Source: Oscillospiraceae bacterium
GTDB taxonomy: Bacteria > Bacillota > Clostridia > UMGS1810
Length of the DNA stretch: 64,000 nt
Assembly: GCA_015069095.1 (NCBI GenBank)
Contig: SVJH01000003.1
Span: 55,323 to 119,322, forward strand
Reading direction: 5' to 3'
Made by a program: the position numbers and the translations under genes. Below are positions 15,919 through 25,921 of the stretch, piece after piece (positions within the stretch are counted from its first letter, which is position 1; each line of letters begins with the position of its first letter). The notes beneath the pieces were generated by a model. It did not search any database. It was not told the origin of the DNA and saw nothing but the letters and a program-made list of their open reading frames with translations.

Positions 15919-16386
15919 ATGAAAAAGAAATTTATTATTGTTATTATAGCAATTCTTAGTTTATCATTCATTTATATATCACAAAAAACGGATAACAACA
16001 TAAAAGTTGAGGCACAAAATAATTCTTACACGCAAAATCTTCAACTCCTTGCACGCGCAGTTAACGGCGAAGCAAGAGGCGAAATATACGAAGGTCAGGT
16101 TGCGGTTGCGGCTGTTATTCTAAACAGGGTAAATCATCCGTCTTTTCCAAACACAATTGCCGGTGTAATATATCAACCGGGGGCATTTACTGCAGTTAGC
16201 GACGGGCAGATAAATGTTCCTATAAGCACAAATTCTACCGTTTACAAAGCGTGTCAGGATGCACTAAACGGATGGGACCCTTCAGGTGGCGCTATATACT
16301 ATTATAATCCGAGAACAGCGACGAGTAACTGGATTTTTTCAAGACCAATAATAAAATCAATCGGCAATCATACATTTGCAAAATAA
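15919..16386 (+). CDS. sleB: Spore cortex-lytic enzyme, SleB-type hydrolase
   Basis: 155 aa. An N-terminal membrane or signal helix (about 5-21), then a Hydrolase_2 domain beginning at LARAVNGEARGEIYEGQVAVAAVILNRV, whose first Glu is the presumed catalytic acid, and ending with the IIKSIGNHTFAK motif. SleB is a lytic transglycosylase acting on muramic-lactam cortex during germination. There is no N-terminal peptidoglycan-binding domain, so it is a short form. ATG 15919 follows GGAGG by five bases; ATG 15907 overlaps the site. ypeB follows 10 bases on, as in Bacillus. Confidence 0.9.
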   Translation: MKKKFIIVIIAILSLSFIYISQKTDNNIKVEAQNNSYTQNLQLLARAVNGEARGEIYEGQVAVAAVILNRVNHPSFPNTIAGVIYQPGAFTAVSDGQINVPISTNSTVYKACQDALNGWDPSGGAIYYYNPRTATSNWIFSRPIIKSIGNHTFAK

Positions 16387-16396
16387 GGAGAATCAT

Positions 16397-17740
16397 ATGA
16401 ATAACAAATTTAAATCTGCACCATATTTGGCATCTTTGATAGGTATAATTATATTCTCACTGGTACTTGGTGTGATGGTAAAAAAAGACGGAGAAAACAA
16501 ATATTTAAAAAATCAGATTAACGATGTCTACTCACGTTCTATACTTCAGGTTGTAGACAGTATAAATGATGTAGATACGGCACTTATTAAAAGTTCAGTT
16601 ACTAACTCGCCTTATCTTCTTAGTGATTTATCAAACGAAATTTACCGTCAGGCAACCTTTGCAAAAGCAAATTTAGGCGAACTTCCGCTTGGAGATACAG
16701 ACCTTGAAAAAACATCTAAATTCTTATCTCAGGTGGGCGATTTCACATATTCTATAAGTAATAAAGTTTTAAATGGCGGATTTATTACAGATGAAGAAAA
16801 AAACCATCTTGCAACTTTATCAAAATATGCATCAAAACTTTCTGACGCACTTTCTGGAATTGAAACAAAACTTATGAGCGGAAAACTAACTTTTGATAAT
16901 AAGGCGTATGCAGAAAAAAATGCTCAAATTCCTATTTCAAACACATTTACAGATATTGAAAAAGATTTTATTAAATATCCTTCTTTAATCTATGACGGCC
17001 CATTTTCAGACCATATAAACAAGCTCGAAGCACGACATTTAAAATCTGAAAAAGAAATCACAAAAGATGATGCCAAAAATAAAGTTAAAAATTTTGTTCC
17101 TTCTGTAAAAAATATAAACATAGAAGGCGAAAGCGACGGCACTATTAAAACTTTCATTTTAAGTGGTACAGATGAAAACGAAACAAGTTTTTATACAGAA
17201 GTATCAAAATTTGGCGGAAAAGTACTTTATATGCTTAAAAACCGCGATGTTAAAAGTACAAAATTATCTACAAACGATGCGATAAATGCAGGCAGTGCTT
17301 TTCTTATAAAAAATGAACTATATTCAATGAAAGAAAGTTACTATGAAATAAATAACAATATTATGACAGTAAATTATGCGTATGTGGAAAATGGAATAAT
17401 AATGTATCCTGACCTTATAAAACTAAAAATAGCGCTTGATAACGGCGAAATTTTAGGTTATGAAGCACAGGGATATTTAATGGCACACGAAGAAGGACGA
17501 AACTTAAACGAAATAAGTATACCTATTGAAACAGCAAGAAATCTTGTAAGCAAAAATTTAAAAATCGAAAAAGAAAATATGGCTGTAATTCCGCTTGATG
17601 GCGGAAGCGAAGTATTATGCTATGAATTTACAGGAACTTTTAATAAAAAAACCTTCATTATATATATAAATGCAACAACAGGAAAAGAAGAGCAGATTTT
17701 AATGCTTCTTGTTAAAGAAAACGGCACATTAACACTATAA
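16397..17740 (+). CDS. ypeB: Germination protein YpeB
   Basis: 447 aa. A membrane helix at about 11-28, an alpha-helical region (about 30-190) and PepSY-like repeats in the C-terminal half (about 215-440, e.g. EITKDDAKNKVKNFV and IPIETARNLVSKNL). YpeB is needed for SleB to be present and stable in the spore, and the two are inhibited until germination. The start at 16397 follows AAGGAG by six bases. Co-transcribed with sleB and ended by a strong terminator. Confidence 0.9.
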   Translation: MNNKFKSAPYLASLIGIIIFSLVLGVMVKKDGENKYLKNQINDVYSRSILQVVDSINDVDTALIKSSVTNSPYLLSDLSNEIYRQATFAKANLGELPLGDTDLEKTSKFLSQVGDFTYSISNKVLNGGFITDEEKNHLATLSKYASKLSDALSGIETKLMSGKLTFDNKAYAEKNAQIPISNTFTDIEKDFIKYPSLIYDGPFSDHINKLEARHLKSEKEITKDDAKNKVKNFVPSVKNINIEGESDGTIKTFILSGTDENETSFYTEVSKFGGKVLYMLKNRDVKSTKLSTNDAINAGSAFLIKNELYSMKESYYEINNNIMTVNYAYVENGIIMYPDLIKLKIALDNGEILGYEAQGYLMAHEEGRNLNEISIPIETARNLVSKNLKIEKENMAVIPLDGGSEVLCYEFTGTFNKKTFIIYINATTGKEEQILMLLVKENGTLTL

Positions 17741-17773
17741 AAAAATCCGAGTGATTATCTCACTCGGATTTTA
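17741..17773. terminator. Terminator shared by ypeB and pdaA-like gene
   Basis: ATCCGAGTGA...TCACTCGGAT perfect 10-bp stem between convergent genes, with A/T tracts on both sides. Confidence 0.85.
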
Positions 17774-17774
17774 C

Positions 17775-19472
17775 TTATTTATCCCCTATTTCAAATGCCT
17801 TAACTGTATATCCCTGATTTCTGAAACTATCTATTACCTCATCTATTATTTCAGCATTTGTTTTTGAAACAGCGTGTAAAAGGAAAATTGCACCGCCATG
17901 TGCTGCATTTGTTATTTTTCTGTATGCAGTAAATTTTAACGGCTGATTATCTGTTTCCCAATCTCTGTATGCAAAACTCCACAAAAATGTTTTATATCCC
18001 ATTTTTTGAGCGATTGCAAGTGTTTTTTCACTGAACTCTCCCATAGGAGGTCTGAAAAGATACATTTCATACCCAAAGTTTTCTCTTACATACATATGAA
18101 GTTCTTTTACTTCTTTTATACATTCTTCAACAGAAAGAGTCGGCATAGACAAATGTTTTACACTGTGATTTCCTATGACGTGTCCTTCGTCTATCATTCT
18201 TTGTACTAACTCAGGATTTCTTTTTACATAATCCATAGTTACAAAAAATACGGCCTTGCAGTCCTTTTCTTTTAATTTATCAAGTATCATCGGAGTATAT
18301 CCGTTTTCGTATCCTTCATCAAATGTAAGATATATTTTGTCGCTCAAATCAGCAATGAAATATGCATCGTACTTTCCGTACTTTTCCTGAAGATTTATTG
18401 CACCGGTTGGTCTGTTTTTTTCATCAACATTCACACCTGGTCCATAACCATTTTTTGTATTATCAAGATTTTCAATTCCGGTTAAATCGATATCTGAATC
18501 TATAATACTGTTATAATATTTATTTTCATCAATTTGGGGTTCGTCATTTATTTCAGGTTCATCATTTATTTCGGGTTTGTCATTTATTTCAGGTTGATTT
18601 TCTGTGTCGCCGTCTATATTTTCATCAGGTAATTCAGGTTTGAAAATAATTATATCATCTTCATTTTGCGGAATTGCTTCATAAATGATAGAATTTGCAA
18701 CAACATTATCAAGTTTAACATTACCTCTTATTGCACCGCATATGTATATTTTCCCGTTCACATCAACATCTTTAATTGTTATATCAGAATTTGCAATACT
18801 TTCACTTATTATAAGATTTCCATTGATTTTCATATCAGAAATAATTGTCTCTTCATCAGCAATTATTACATGTTTATTTGTATTTATACTGTAATGACCT
18901 TTTTTTAGAAATTCTGTTTCAATTATTTTATCTAATATGTAAACAAATTCTGCCCTTGTTATATTCTTTTTAAATTCGCTGTCATCAAAACTTTTTGGAA
19001 GACAATTTGCACCTTCTAATGCAGATACATATCCTCTTGCCCATTCACTTATTTTTGAAGGGTCATAATTTATAAATATTTGCTGTTTTTCAATTTTAAG
19101 CATTTTGCAAATAAGTGCTGCGGCTTCTTCTCTTGTCATATTGTCATATGGTCTAAAAGTTATTCCATCTCCCGACATAACTGATGCGACTTTTGAAACA
19201 TCATCATAAAACCACATAGATGAATCAACATCGGTATAATTGATAAGAGAAATTGTTTCATATTTTAAAATTCGGTTAATAACTGCCGCTATTTCACCAC
19301 GGGTAATACTATCATCCGGTCTGAATAAATTATCACTGCCTTTAATTACTCCAATTTCGGACCAGTTTTCTATTTCTTTTTTTGCCCAATGTTCAGATGT
19401 ATCGTCATAACTTGCGCATACACTAACAGAAAGCATACATACTAAAATGAGATATATTATAACTCTTTTCAC
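17775..19472 (-). CDS. SLH-anchored polysaccharide deacetylase, PdaA-like
   Basis: 565 aa with GTG start after GAGGGTG. Signal peptide (1-20), two to three SLH repeats (about 20-185; HWAKKEIENWSEIGVIKG, WFYDDVSKVASV, ITRAEFVYILDK), a beta-rich region (about 195-265), an acidic linker with PEIND hexapeptide repeats (about 293-312), and a NodB domain (about 365-560). The deacetylase carries TFDEGYENG, the PdaA variant of the TFDDG motif, plus GNHSVKH and RPPMGE. PdaA removes N-acetyl groups from muramic acid to make the cortex delta-lactam. SLH attachment to the wall is unusual for PdaA and may mean a vegetative role. Confidence 0.85.
   Translation of the reverse strand: MKRVIIYLILVCMLSVSVCASYDDTSEHWAKKEIENWSEIGVIKGSDNLFRPDDSITRGEIAAVINRILKYETISLINYTDVDSSMWFYDDVSKVASVMSGDGITFRPYDNMTREEAAALICKMLKIEKQQIFINYDPSKISEWARGYVSALEGANCLPKSFDDSEFKKNITRAEFVYILDKIIETEFLKKGHYSINTNKHVIIADEETIISDMKINGNLIISESIANSDITIKDVDVNGKIYICGAIRGNVKLDNVVANSIIYEAIPQNEDDIIIFKPELPDENIDGDTENQPEINDKPEINDEPEINDEPQIDENKYYNSIIDSDIDLTGIENLDNTKNGYGPGVNVDEKNRPTGAINLQEKYGKYDAYFIADLSDKIYLTFDEGYENGYTPMILDKLKEKDCKAVFFVTMDYVKRNPELVQRMIDEGHVIGNHSVKHLSMPTLSVEECIKEVKELHMYVRENFGYEMYLFRPPMGEFSEKTLAIAQKMGYKTFLWSFAYRDWETDNQPLKFTAYRKITNAAHGGAIFLLHAVSKTNAEIIDEVIDSFRNQGYTVKAFEIGDK
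18538..18591. repeat. 18-bp tandem repeat, three copies, in the deacetylase linker
   Basis: Three units of about GGTTCATCATTTATTTCA encode the repeated hexapeptide PEIND(E/K). Copy number is likely to vary between strains. Confidence 0.8.
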
Positions 19473-19549
19473 GATAAATCACCCTCTTAATTTTATACTT
19501 ATATTTTATCATATATTACATATGTTTTTCAACATATTTTTACTTTTTA

Positions 19550-19578
19550 TTGTGTTTTTACAAATTTTATGATATAAT
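19550..19578 (+). promoter_or_regulatory. Promoter of mltG
   Basis: TTGTGT (19550-19555), 17-base spacer, TATAAT (19573-19578). Confidence 0.65.
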
Positions 19579-19610
19579 TTTAAAAAAGCATACAAAAAGT
19601 GAGGTGTATT

Positions 19611-20609
19611 ATGAAAACAGCAAGAATAATAGTATCATCAATCTTAATACTTGTAATAGTTTTTTGCGGTATAATCGTATTTGAAAAAATAAACTTTTCC
19701 TCCGATACAACGCCTGTTACAATTACAATAAAAGAAAATTCATCTTCATCTGAAATATATGCTGTTTTAAAGGAAAACGGTCTTGCAAAAACAAAAATCG
19801 GGTTTTTAATTAACCTTAAATTAAGCCCATATAGCGGGAAACTTAAAGCAGGAACTTTTACGCTTAATAAGTCGATGTCTTTTGATGAAATTTTAAAAAC
19901 ACTTTCAGGTAGCGGTATATCAAACAGAAAAACATTTACACTTACTGTTCCTGAAGGATATTCAATCGAAAAAATTGCAACAAAACTTGAAAGTGAAAAT
20001 ATTTGCACAAAAGAAGAATTTTTAAATGCTTTAAATGACGAATATAATTATGATTTTATAAAAGACATTCCTGCAAAGAATTATAAATATAAACTTCAAG
20101 GATTTTTATTCCCGAGCACATATGAATTTTTTGAAGGGGCAACTGCTCATGATATTATTGACAAAATGCTTGGAGAATTTGAAAATCGTTATTTAAAACT
20201 TAAAAATAACACTGATTTTACAATGCACGATGTTATAACGCTTGCATCTTTAATAGAAAGAGAAGCACAATTGCCAAGTGAAAGATACACAATTTCAGGT
20301 GTTTTGAAAAACAGACTAAACATAAATATGCCGCTTCAGATTGATGCAAGTATTGTTTATTTTATATCTGACGGCGAATATAATGTTGACCTTGTAACTT
20401 ATGACCATTTAAAAATGGATTCGTTATACAACACATATAAAAACACAGGACTTCCTGTCGGGCCAATATGTAATCCGGGAATTGAAAGCATAAAGGCTGC
20501 GCTTAATCCGGAAAATCACTCATATTTGTACTATCATACAGATGAAACAAAAAAAGACGGAAGCCATATATTTACTGAAAACTATGGAGAACATCTTGCA
20601 ACTCAATAA
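19611..20609 (+). CDS. mltG: Endolytic transglycosylase MltG
   Basis: 332 aa, the usual length. One N-terminal membrane helix (about 5-25), a LysM-like region (about 35-110) and the YceG catalytic domain, with the catalytic Glu in ASLIEREAQLPSERYTISGVL and the family motifs LQIDASIVYF and NTYKNTGLPVGPICNPG. MltG cuts nascent glycan strands inside the chain and sets their length. ATG 19611 was taken because GTGAGGTG lies just upstream. It stands alone, closed by a terminator. Confidence 0.92.
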   Translation: MKTARIIVSSILILVIVFCGIIVFEKINFSSDTTPVTITIKENSSSSEIYAVLKENGLAKTKIGFLINLKLSPYSGKLKAGTFTLNKSMSFDEILKTLSGSGISNRKTFTLTVPEGYSIEKIATKLESENICTKEEFLNALNDEYNYDFIKDIPAKNYKYKLQGFLFPSTYEFFEGATAHDIIDKMLGEFENRYLKLKNNTDFTMHDVITLASLIEREAQLPSERYTISGVLKNRLNINMPLQIDASIVYFISDGEYNVDLVTYDHLKMDSLYNTYKNTGLPVGPICNPGIESIKAALNPENHSYLYYHTDETKKDGSHIFTENYGEHLATQ

Positions 20610-20613
20610 AACA

Positions 20614-20646
20614 AAAAACTGAATGGATAATCCATTCAGTTTTTTT
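20614..20646. terminator. Terminator after mltG
   Basis: ACTGAATGGA...TCCATTCAGT stem with T6, between convergent genes mltG and the GH28-like gene. Confidence 0.85.
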
Positions 20647-20648
20647 AT

Positions 20649-21920
20649 TTAAAAAATGTTTTCTGTTATTATACAATCTTTTCCATTTCCTTCAATTACA
20701 TTTTCGCATCCGTTTGTAAAAACATTTCTTACTATAACATTTTTAAATGCATCTTTTTCATCATAATAGAAAAAATTAAAAATTGAATCAGGACTTTTTT
20801 CTTCCACATCAAAAAACACATTTTCAATAACTGTATTATGTATTTTTGCTCCCTGAACTTCAGGCGAAAGATTACATCTTTTTGTAGAAAAAGCGCTCCA
20901 TGATTTTTTTGAACAGTATATGTTTTTAAAAACAGAATCTGTGAGTGTAACATTTACCATAACAGCATACTGATTATACGAATGAACATTTGAAACAAAA
21001 ATTCTTGCGGTTTCTCCAAGTATCGAAAAGCGCTTATTTGCATATGCTTTATTTCCTATTCTTATTGCTGCATATGGATTGTTACCATTTTCATTATGAG
21101 AAGTATCACAAACAGAATCTATAGTAATATCGTGAAGTTTTATTCCGTCCTGATTTCTTAGTGCAACTATTGCATGCCTAACACTTGTTCCCATAATATT
21201 TTTAATAATAATATTGCATATATCATCTTTTCGCCAAGGCACATACAGTTCTTTTATACAGTCGCCACCTTTAAAACCCGAAAGTGCAACAAGGTCATCG
21301 CCACCCTGACCGCAAATATTTTCTATAATTATATCGGTACATCCAACTCTCAAATCAATTCCATCCTGATTTGGAATATTGTTTTTTGCATCAAATTTTA
21401 TATTGCTTAGTCTTCCGTTTCGGGCAAAAATTAAGTTTATCCCCCACCAACGTTGATTTTTAATTGTAATGTTTTCTATTGTAAACTCTCTTATGTTATG
21501 AAGTAATATAGTGTTATTCCATCTTATATGTGGATATCCGTCTTTTTCAGATGTTTTTTCTGTAAGTCCGTTTGGATTTCCGCCATCAATTACCGCATTT
21601 CCTACACCGCGTATTACAATATTATGTTGTTCTCCGTCTTTTTCGCAGGAGTTTTTATCATAAAAGTTTTCATTACGAAACACGTTATCAAAAATTCCAT
21701 CTGCCTGTCTTATATAGCAATTATCAAGGACAATTTCGATATTGGACGGTAAAAGAACTGCTTTATCAAAAATCCATTCTGCCCGATTTGTTCTTTTATT
21801 TACACGTGGAATTACAACCCTTAAAATATCATTATCTTTCGCTACCTTAACGGCTGCCGTAACAGCATCAGAATCACTTAAACTTAAGAATCTTTCATCA
21901 TTTGCACTGATATAATCCAC
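20649..21920 (-). CDS. GH28-like beta-helix protein (polygalacturonase-like), cytosolic
   Basis: About 423 aa with no signal peptide. Repeated Ile/Asn-rich turns such as IIIENI, NIIIKNI and FTIENITIKN indicate a right-handed beta-helix. GH28 catalytic-like pieces are present: NQDGID (about residue 184), GQGGDDLVALS (about 205) and SVRHAIVALRN (about 245). GH28 enzymes cut galacturonan or rhamnogalacturonan; cytosolic members usually act on imported oligomers. GTG 21920 has a GAGGTG ribosome site six bases ahead; GTG 21929 lies within that site, so the latter is less likely. Specificity cannot be told from the sequence. It has no carbohydrate-gene neighbours. Confidence 0.75.
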   Translation of the reverse strand: MDYISANDERFLSLSDSDAVTAAVKVAKDNDILRVVIPRVNKRTNRAEWIFDKAVLLPSNIEIVLDNCYIRQADGIFDNVFRNENFYDKNSCEKDGEQHNIVIRGVGNAVIDGGNPNGLTEKTSEKDGYPHIRWNNTILLHNIREFTIENITIKNQRWWGINLIFARNGRLSNIKFDAKNNIPNQDGIDLRVGCTDIIIENICGQGGDDLVALSGFKGGDCIKELYVPWRKDDICNIIIKNIMGTSVRHAIVALRNQDGIKLHDITIDSVCDTSHNENGNNPYAAIRIGNKAYANKRFSILGETARIFVSNVHSYNQYAVMVNVTLTDSVFKNIYCSKKSWSAFSTKRCNLSPEVQGAKIHNTVIENVFFDVEEKSPDSIFNFFYYDEKDAFKNVIVRNVFTNGCENVIEGNGKDCIITENIF

Positions 21921-21978
21921 TTCTATCACCTCGTAATTATTATAGCATAAATCTGCATTTTTTAAAGTAAAATAACAA

Positions 21979-22010
21979 AAAAGGTATCTTTTTTAGCAAA
22001 AGATACCCTT
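21979..22010 (-). terminator. Terminator after nrdR
   Basis: GGGTATCTTTT...AAAAGATACC hairpin with T6 on the minus strand, directly after the nrdR stop codon. Confidence 0.8.
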
Positions 22011-22018
22011 TATATTTA

Positions 22019-22471
22019 TTATGAGTGAAGAAGATTTTTTACTTCCTCCAAAAATACGTTTACGTCTTTAAATTCTCTGTAAACCGATGCAAAACGCACA
22101 TAAGCAACAGGATTTAAGTTTTTAAGTTCTTCCATTACAAGTTCGCCGATTGTTTTAGACTCAACTTCCCTGTCTAAACTGTTAAAAACTTTAGATTCAA
22201 CCTTTGCAACAGTTTCTTCGACTTCTTTAAATGTAACAGGTGTTTTTTCAATAGCACGAAGTATACCATTCATAAGTTTCTGTCTGTCATATGGCTGACG
22301 GGTTCCGTCTTTTTTTATAATTATAACAGGAATAGACTCTATCTGTTCATAAGTTGTAAATCTTTTTTCGCACTTTAAACATTCTCTTCTTCGTCTTATT
22401 GAATTACCTTCGTCTGTAGGTCTTGAATCAATAACCTTACTTTCTGCATGTTCACAATACGGACACTTCAT
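22019..22471 (-). CDS. nrdR: Transcriptional repressor NrdR
   Basis: 150 aa, typical length. A zinc ribbon (CPYC at 3-6 and CLKCEKRF at about 31-38, with RRRREC-type basic linker) followed by an ATP-cone (about 46-136, starting [19 protein letters not shown]). NrdR senses dATP/ATP and represses ribonucleotide reductase genes. ATG 22471 has a GGAG site eight bases upstream; an in-frame GTG at 22480 is closer to it. It follows ftsZ directly, where many Clostridia have spoIIGA and sigE. Confidence 0.93.
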   Translation of the reverse strand: MKCPYCEHAESKVIDSRPTDEGNSIRRRRECLKCEKRFTTYEQIESIPVIIIKKDGTRQPYDRQKLMNGILRAIEKTPVTFKEVEETVAKVESKVFNSLDREVESKTIGELVMEELKNLNPVAYVRFASVYREFKDVNVFLEEVKNLLHS

Positions 22472-22500
22472 ACTTTTCACTCCGTTTCATTTTTATAAAG

Positions 22501-22532
22501 AGAATGCGTTCAAACTTTGTCTGAACGCATAT
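22501..22532 (-). terminator. Hairpin between ftsZ and nrdR
   Basis: ATGCGTTCA...TGAACGCAT 9-bp stem; the minus-strand tail TCTCTTTATAAA is only moderately T-rich, so read-through into nrdR is likely. Confidence 0.5.
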
Positions 22533-22540
22533 TGTTTTAA

Positions 22541-23614
22541 TTATTCACCTTTTGGAGAAAATGGCGGAATAACAAAATCATTTACGTCAAATCCTTCAAA
22601 TACAGGCTGTGTTAATGTTTCACCAGCTTTAGGTGCTGCTTTTTTTACACCACCATTTAAGCCTGTTGCAACAACTGTGATAACGATTTCATCTTCAAGT
22701 GTTTCATCAACAGATGTACCAAAGATGATATTAGCATCAGTATCAACAAGTTCATGGATAAGTTCAGATGCAGTATCGATTTCAAACAATGTAAGGTTTT
22801 TATCCCCTGCGATGTTGAATACAACGCTGCTTGCACCGTCAATTGTTGTTTCAAGAAGTGGACTATTGATTGCTTCTTTAATAGCAACTTCTGCTCTGTT
22901 TTCGCCAGATGCACGTCCAATACCCATATGAGCAATACCAGAATCTCTCATTACAGAAGAAATATCTGCAAAGTCAAGATCGATGTATCCAGGAGAAGTA
23001 ATAAGGTCAGCAATACCTTTTACGCCCTGACTAAGAACTGTATCTGCAATTTTAAATGCTTCTTCCATTGAAGTCTTTTTATCACAAACTTCTAAAAGTT
23101 TGTCATTTGGTATGATAACAAGTGCATCTACGCATTTTGAAAGTTCTTCAATACCAAGATCTGCTTTTTCTGTTCTTTTTCTACCTTCAAATCTGAAAGG
23201 TTTTGTAACAACACCAACTGTTAAAATTCCCATTTCTTTAGCAATTGATGCTACAATTGGAGCAGCACCTGTACCTGTTCCGCCGCCCATACCAGCAGTA
23301 ACAAATACCATATCTGCACCTTTAATAACCTGAGAAATTTCATCTCTGCTTTCTTCTGCAGCTTTTTGTCCGATTTCAGGTTTTGCACCTGCACCAAGAC
23401 CTCTTGTAATTTTTTCACCAATCTGAATTTTTATATCAGCACTTGAACGGTTTTCACCAAAAAGTGCCTGTTTTTCTGTGTTTATGGCAATAAATTCAAC
23501 ACCTGTTAATTTATCTTCAATCATACGATTTACAGCATTATTTCCGCCACCGCCAACACCAACAACTTTCATATTAGCGCCTATTATCGATTTTTCGTTT
23601 TCTAATTCAAACAC
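22541..23614 (-). CDS. ftsZ: Cell division protein FtsZ
   Basis: 357 aa tubulin-like GTPase that forms the division ring. The GTP-binding [15 protein letters not shown] signature (about 103-117) and [13 protein letters not shown] (about 19-31) are present. The C-terminal tail ends in [13 protein letters not shown], an IPxF-type partner-binding peptide after a short linker. The gene starts with GTG eight bases after AGGAGG. No ftsA is adjacent, so another anchor such as SepF may link the ring to the membrane. Last division gene in the cluster; 155 bases separate it from ftsQ, with no clear promoter recognised. Confidence 0.96.
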   Translation of the reverse strand: MFELENEKSIIGANMKVVGVGGGGNNAVNRMIEDKLTGVEFIAINTEKQALFGENRSSADIKIQIGEKITRGLGAGAKPEIGQKAAEESRDEISQVIKGADMVFVTAGMGGGTGTGAAPIVASIAKEMGILTVGVVTKPFRFEGRKRTEKADLGIEELSKCVDALVIIPNDKLLEVCDKKTSMEEAFKIADTVLSQGVKGIADLITSPGYIDLDFADISSVMRDSGIAHMGIGRASGENRAEVAIKEAINSPLLETTIDGASSVVFNIAGDKNLTLFEIDTASELIHELVDTDANIIFGTSVDETLEDEIVITVVATGLNGGVKKAAPKAGETLTQPVFEGFDVNDFVIPPFSPKGE

Positions 23615-23769
23615 GATTTTTTCCTCCTCGTACCCTATTATTATTAAATTATAACATATATAAAAGCAAATTACCAGTACTTTTTGAAAAAAACTTAATA
23701 ATTTTGTAATATTTAGTCAGTTTATACTGTTAACACTGCTTTTTAAGTCTTTTTTTTCGTCTTATTTTG

Positions 23770-24612
23770 TTACTTTTCACTTGCTTTGTACCTTGCTGCC
23801 TTGTCGGGATTTGTCAAATCAAGTACGCCTCCGCTTTGTCCTTTGAGTTCTACATAAATCTTTTCGAGATATGCAAATTTATATGATATCTTATCTGCAT
23901 GTCCCATTTTTACCAAAATATCGTTATCCAAAACAAATTTAATATCATTCAAGTTTGAAAAGTCTATCGTTTTTATGTTTGTAAGCACATTTGTTGAATC
24001 AAGCGATTTTAAATACTGTTTTACCACATCTTTTTGTTTTTCATCAGCAAAAACAATTTGACTTCCAACATCTGTTTTTCCAAGTTTTACATTCAGTAAT
24101 TCCGGTAATTTTTTACCATCTTTTTTTGGGTTGATTTCTAATATTTTGCCTTCGCTGCTTACAGTAACATAATTTCCAAGATACTTTACAACTGCAACTT
24201 GTGTACATTCTTTTATCGTTATACTAATTTTTGAAGGCGATTCTCTTTTTACACTTACCGTATCAACAAATGGAAGTAGTGCAATATTCTTACTTGCTCC
24301 GTTTACATCTGCCTTTATTATATTGGAACCGATTATAAGATTACTTGCTTTTAAGATTTCTTCACGGGAAAGTTTTGAATTTCCCGTGATACTTATTTCA
24401 GTAATTCTAAAAAACGGACCAAATAAAAGTGCCAAACAAACAGCAAAAATTAAACATACATATACAAAAAAGTTTTTGTTTTTTGTGTATTTATCGTAAA
24501 GTGATTTAGGTTTGTATTTATCTTCGTATTTTTTGTCTGCGTTTTCATCGTAATACTCTTCTAAGTCAACATATTCGGTTGTAGGATTTTTTTTATCATT
24601 CGTTTCCATCAT
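23770..24612 (-). CDS. ftsQ: Cell division protein FtsQ/DivIB
   Basis: 280 aa. A charged cytoplasmic N-terminus (1-45), one membrane helix (about 48-66), a POTRA domain (about 70-140: FRITEISITGNSKLSREEIL) and a beta domain (about 145-265). FtsQ/DivIB binds FtsL and DivIC and regulates septal peptidoglycan synthesis. It overlaps the end of murA by 17 bases, so translation is probably coupled. Confidence 0.9.
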   Translation of the reverse strand: MMETNDKKNPTTEYVDLEEYYDENADKKYEDKYKPKSLYDKYTKNKNFFVYVCLIFAVCLALLFGPFFRITEISITGNSKLSREEILKASNLIIGSNIIKADVNGASKNIALLPFVDTVSVKRESPSKISITIKECTQVAVVKYLGNYVTVSSEGKILEINPKKDGKKLPELLNVKLGKTDVGSQIVFADEKQKDVVKQYLKSLDSTNVLTNIKTIDFSNLNDIKFVLDNDILVKMGHADKISYKFAYLEKIYVELKGQSGGVLDLTNPDKAARYKASEK

Positions 24613-25861
24613 TTATCCTCTCTATATCAGCACCGAGATTTTTCAAAACATCTACAAGGTTTTCGTAACCGCGGTCAATAAAATTCAAATTATAAACTTG
24701 CGACTGCCCGTTTGCACAAAGAGCCGCCACAACAAGTGCAGCCCCGCTTCGAAGGTCGCTTGCAAAAAGCTGCGCACCTGTTAATTCTTTTACGCCATTT
24801 ATTATAGCAATTCTGTCTTCTATTCTTATATCTGCACCCATTTTAATAAGTTCAGATGTATGTTTAAATCTGTTTTCAAAAATGTTTTCTTTTACAATGC
24901 TTACACCATCTGCTTTTGAAAGAACACTTACAATAACGGGCTGTGCATCTGTAGGAAATCCGGGATAAGGCGATGTTCTTACCAAATTTACTCTTCTAAT
25001 CTTTTTTGGCGCTTTAAGGTAAAGTGAGTTTTTAAATGTTTCGACTTTTGCGCCACATTGTTCAAACACCGAAGTTACAGCGCCAAAATGATTTGGTATT
25101 ACATTTTCTACTATTACACTTCCGCCGGTTATCATAGCTGCACTAAGGTATGTTGATGCAACTATTCTGTCGGGGATTATTGTGTGTTCGCACTCATTAA
25201 GTTTACTTACCCCTTCAATAACAATCACGCTTGTGCCAGCACCCTTAATTTTTGCACCCATTTTATTTAAAAAGTTCTGCAAATCACATATTTCAGGTTC
25301 TTTTGCTGCATTTATAATTGTTGTGGTACCGTTTGATATTGCACTTATCAGCATAATATTTTCAGTTGCACCTACTGACGGAAAATCAAGATGAATTTTA
25401 CCAGGTTTTAATTTATCAAGCCTGCAATTTAAATATCCGTGTTCTTCTTTTATATCAACACCCAGCATTTTTAGTGATTTTAAATGTATATCGATTGGTC
25501 GTAAGCCAATTTCACATCCACCAGGGAAAGAAAGTGATGCACTTTTTTGGCGCGACAGAATTGCTCCCAAAAAAATGATTGAAGAACGTAGTTTTTTCAT
25601 CATTTCATATGGAATAAAATCCGTAGTAATATTTGATGAGTTAACCGTAATTTTATTACCGGAAACTAATATATCGCATCCTAAAAATTTTAGTATTTCA
25701 ACTGTCATTTTAACGTCGGACAGTTTTGGGCAATTATGTATTTTACTTGTTTTTCCACTTAATATCGTTGCTGCCAGTATTGGCAAAACTGCATTTTTCG
25801 AGCCTTGAACGTATGCATTTCCGTGCAAGGTGTTTCCACCGTTAATTTTTATATATTCCAA
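24596..25861 (-). CDS. murA: UDP-N-acetylglucosamine 1-carboxyvinyltransferase MurA
   Basis: 421 aa. First committed step of peptidoglycan synthesis: transfers enolpyruvate from PEP to UDP-GlcNAc. The catalytic Cys lies in SFPGGCEIGLRPIDIHLKSL (about 115); the C-terminal ASDLRSGAALVVAALCANG is also typical. Cys, rather than Asp, means fosfomycin sensitivity is expected. Translation probably begins at TTG 25861, five bases after GGGGGTG, since no ATG fits the family's N-terminus. murA inside the dcw cluster is common in Clostridia. Confidence 0.95.
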   Translation of the reverse strand: MEYIKINGGNTLHGNAYVQGSKNAVLPILAATILSGKTSKIHNCPKLSDVKMTVEILKFLGCDILVSGNKITVNSSNITTDFIPYEMMKKLRSSIIFLGAILSRQKSASLSFPGGCEIGLRPIDIHLKSLKMLGVDIKEEHGYLNCRLDKLKPGKIHLDFPSVGATENIMLISAISNGTTTIINAAKEPEICDLQNFLNKMGAKIKGAGTSVIVIEGVSKLNECEHTIIPDRIVASTYLSAAMITGGSVIVENVIPNHFGAVTSVFEQCGAKVETFKNSLYLKAPKKIRRVNLVRTSPYPGFPTDAQPVIVSVLSKADGVSIVKENIFENRFKHTSELIKMGADIRIEDRIAIINGVKELTGAQLFASDLRSGAALVVAALCANGQSQVYNLNFIDRGYENLVDVLKNLGADIERINDGNE

Positions 25862-25921
25862 AAAAACACCCCCGAATAGACATATATATTTTATAATATG
25901 TCATCTCGGGAAAAGTTGTTC

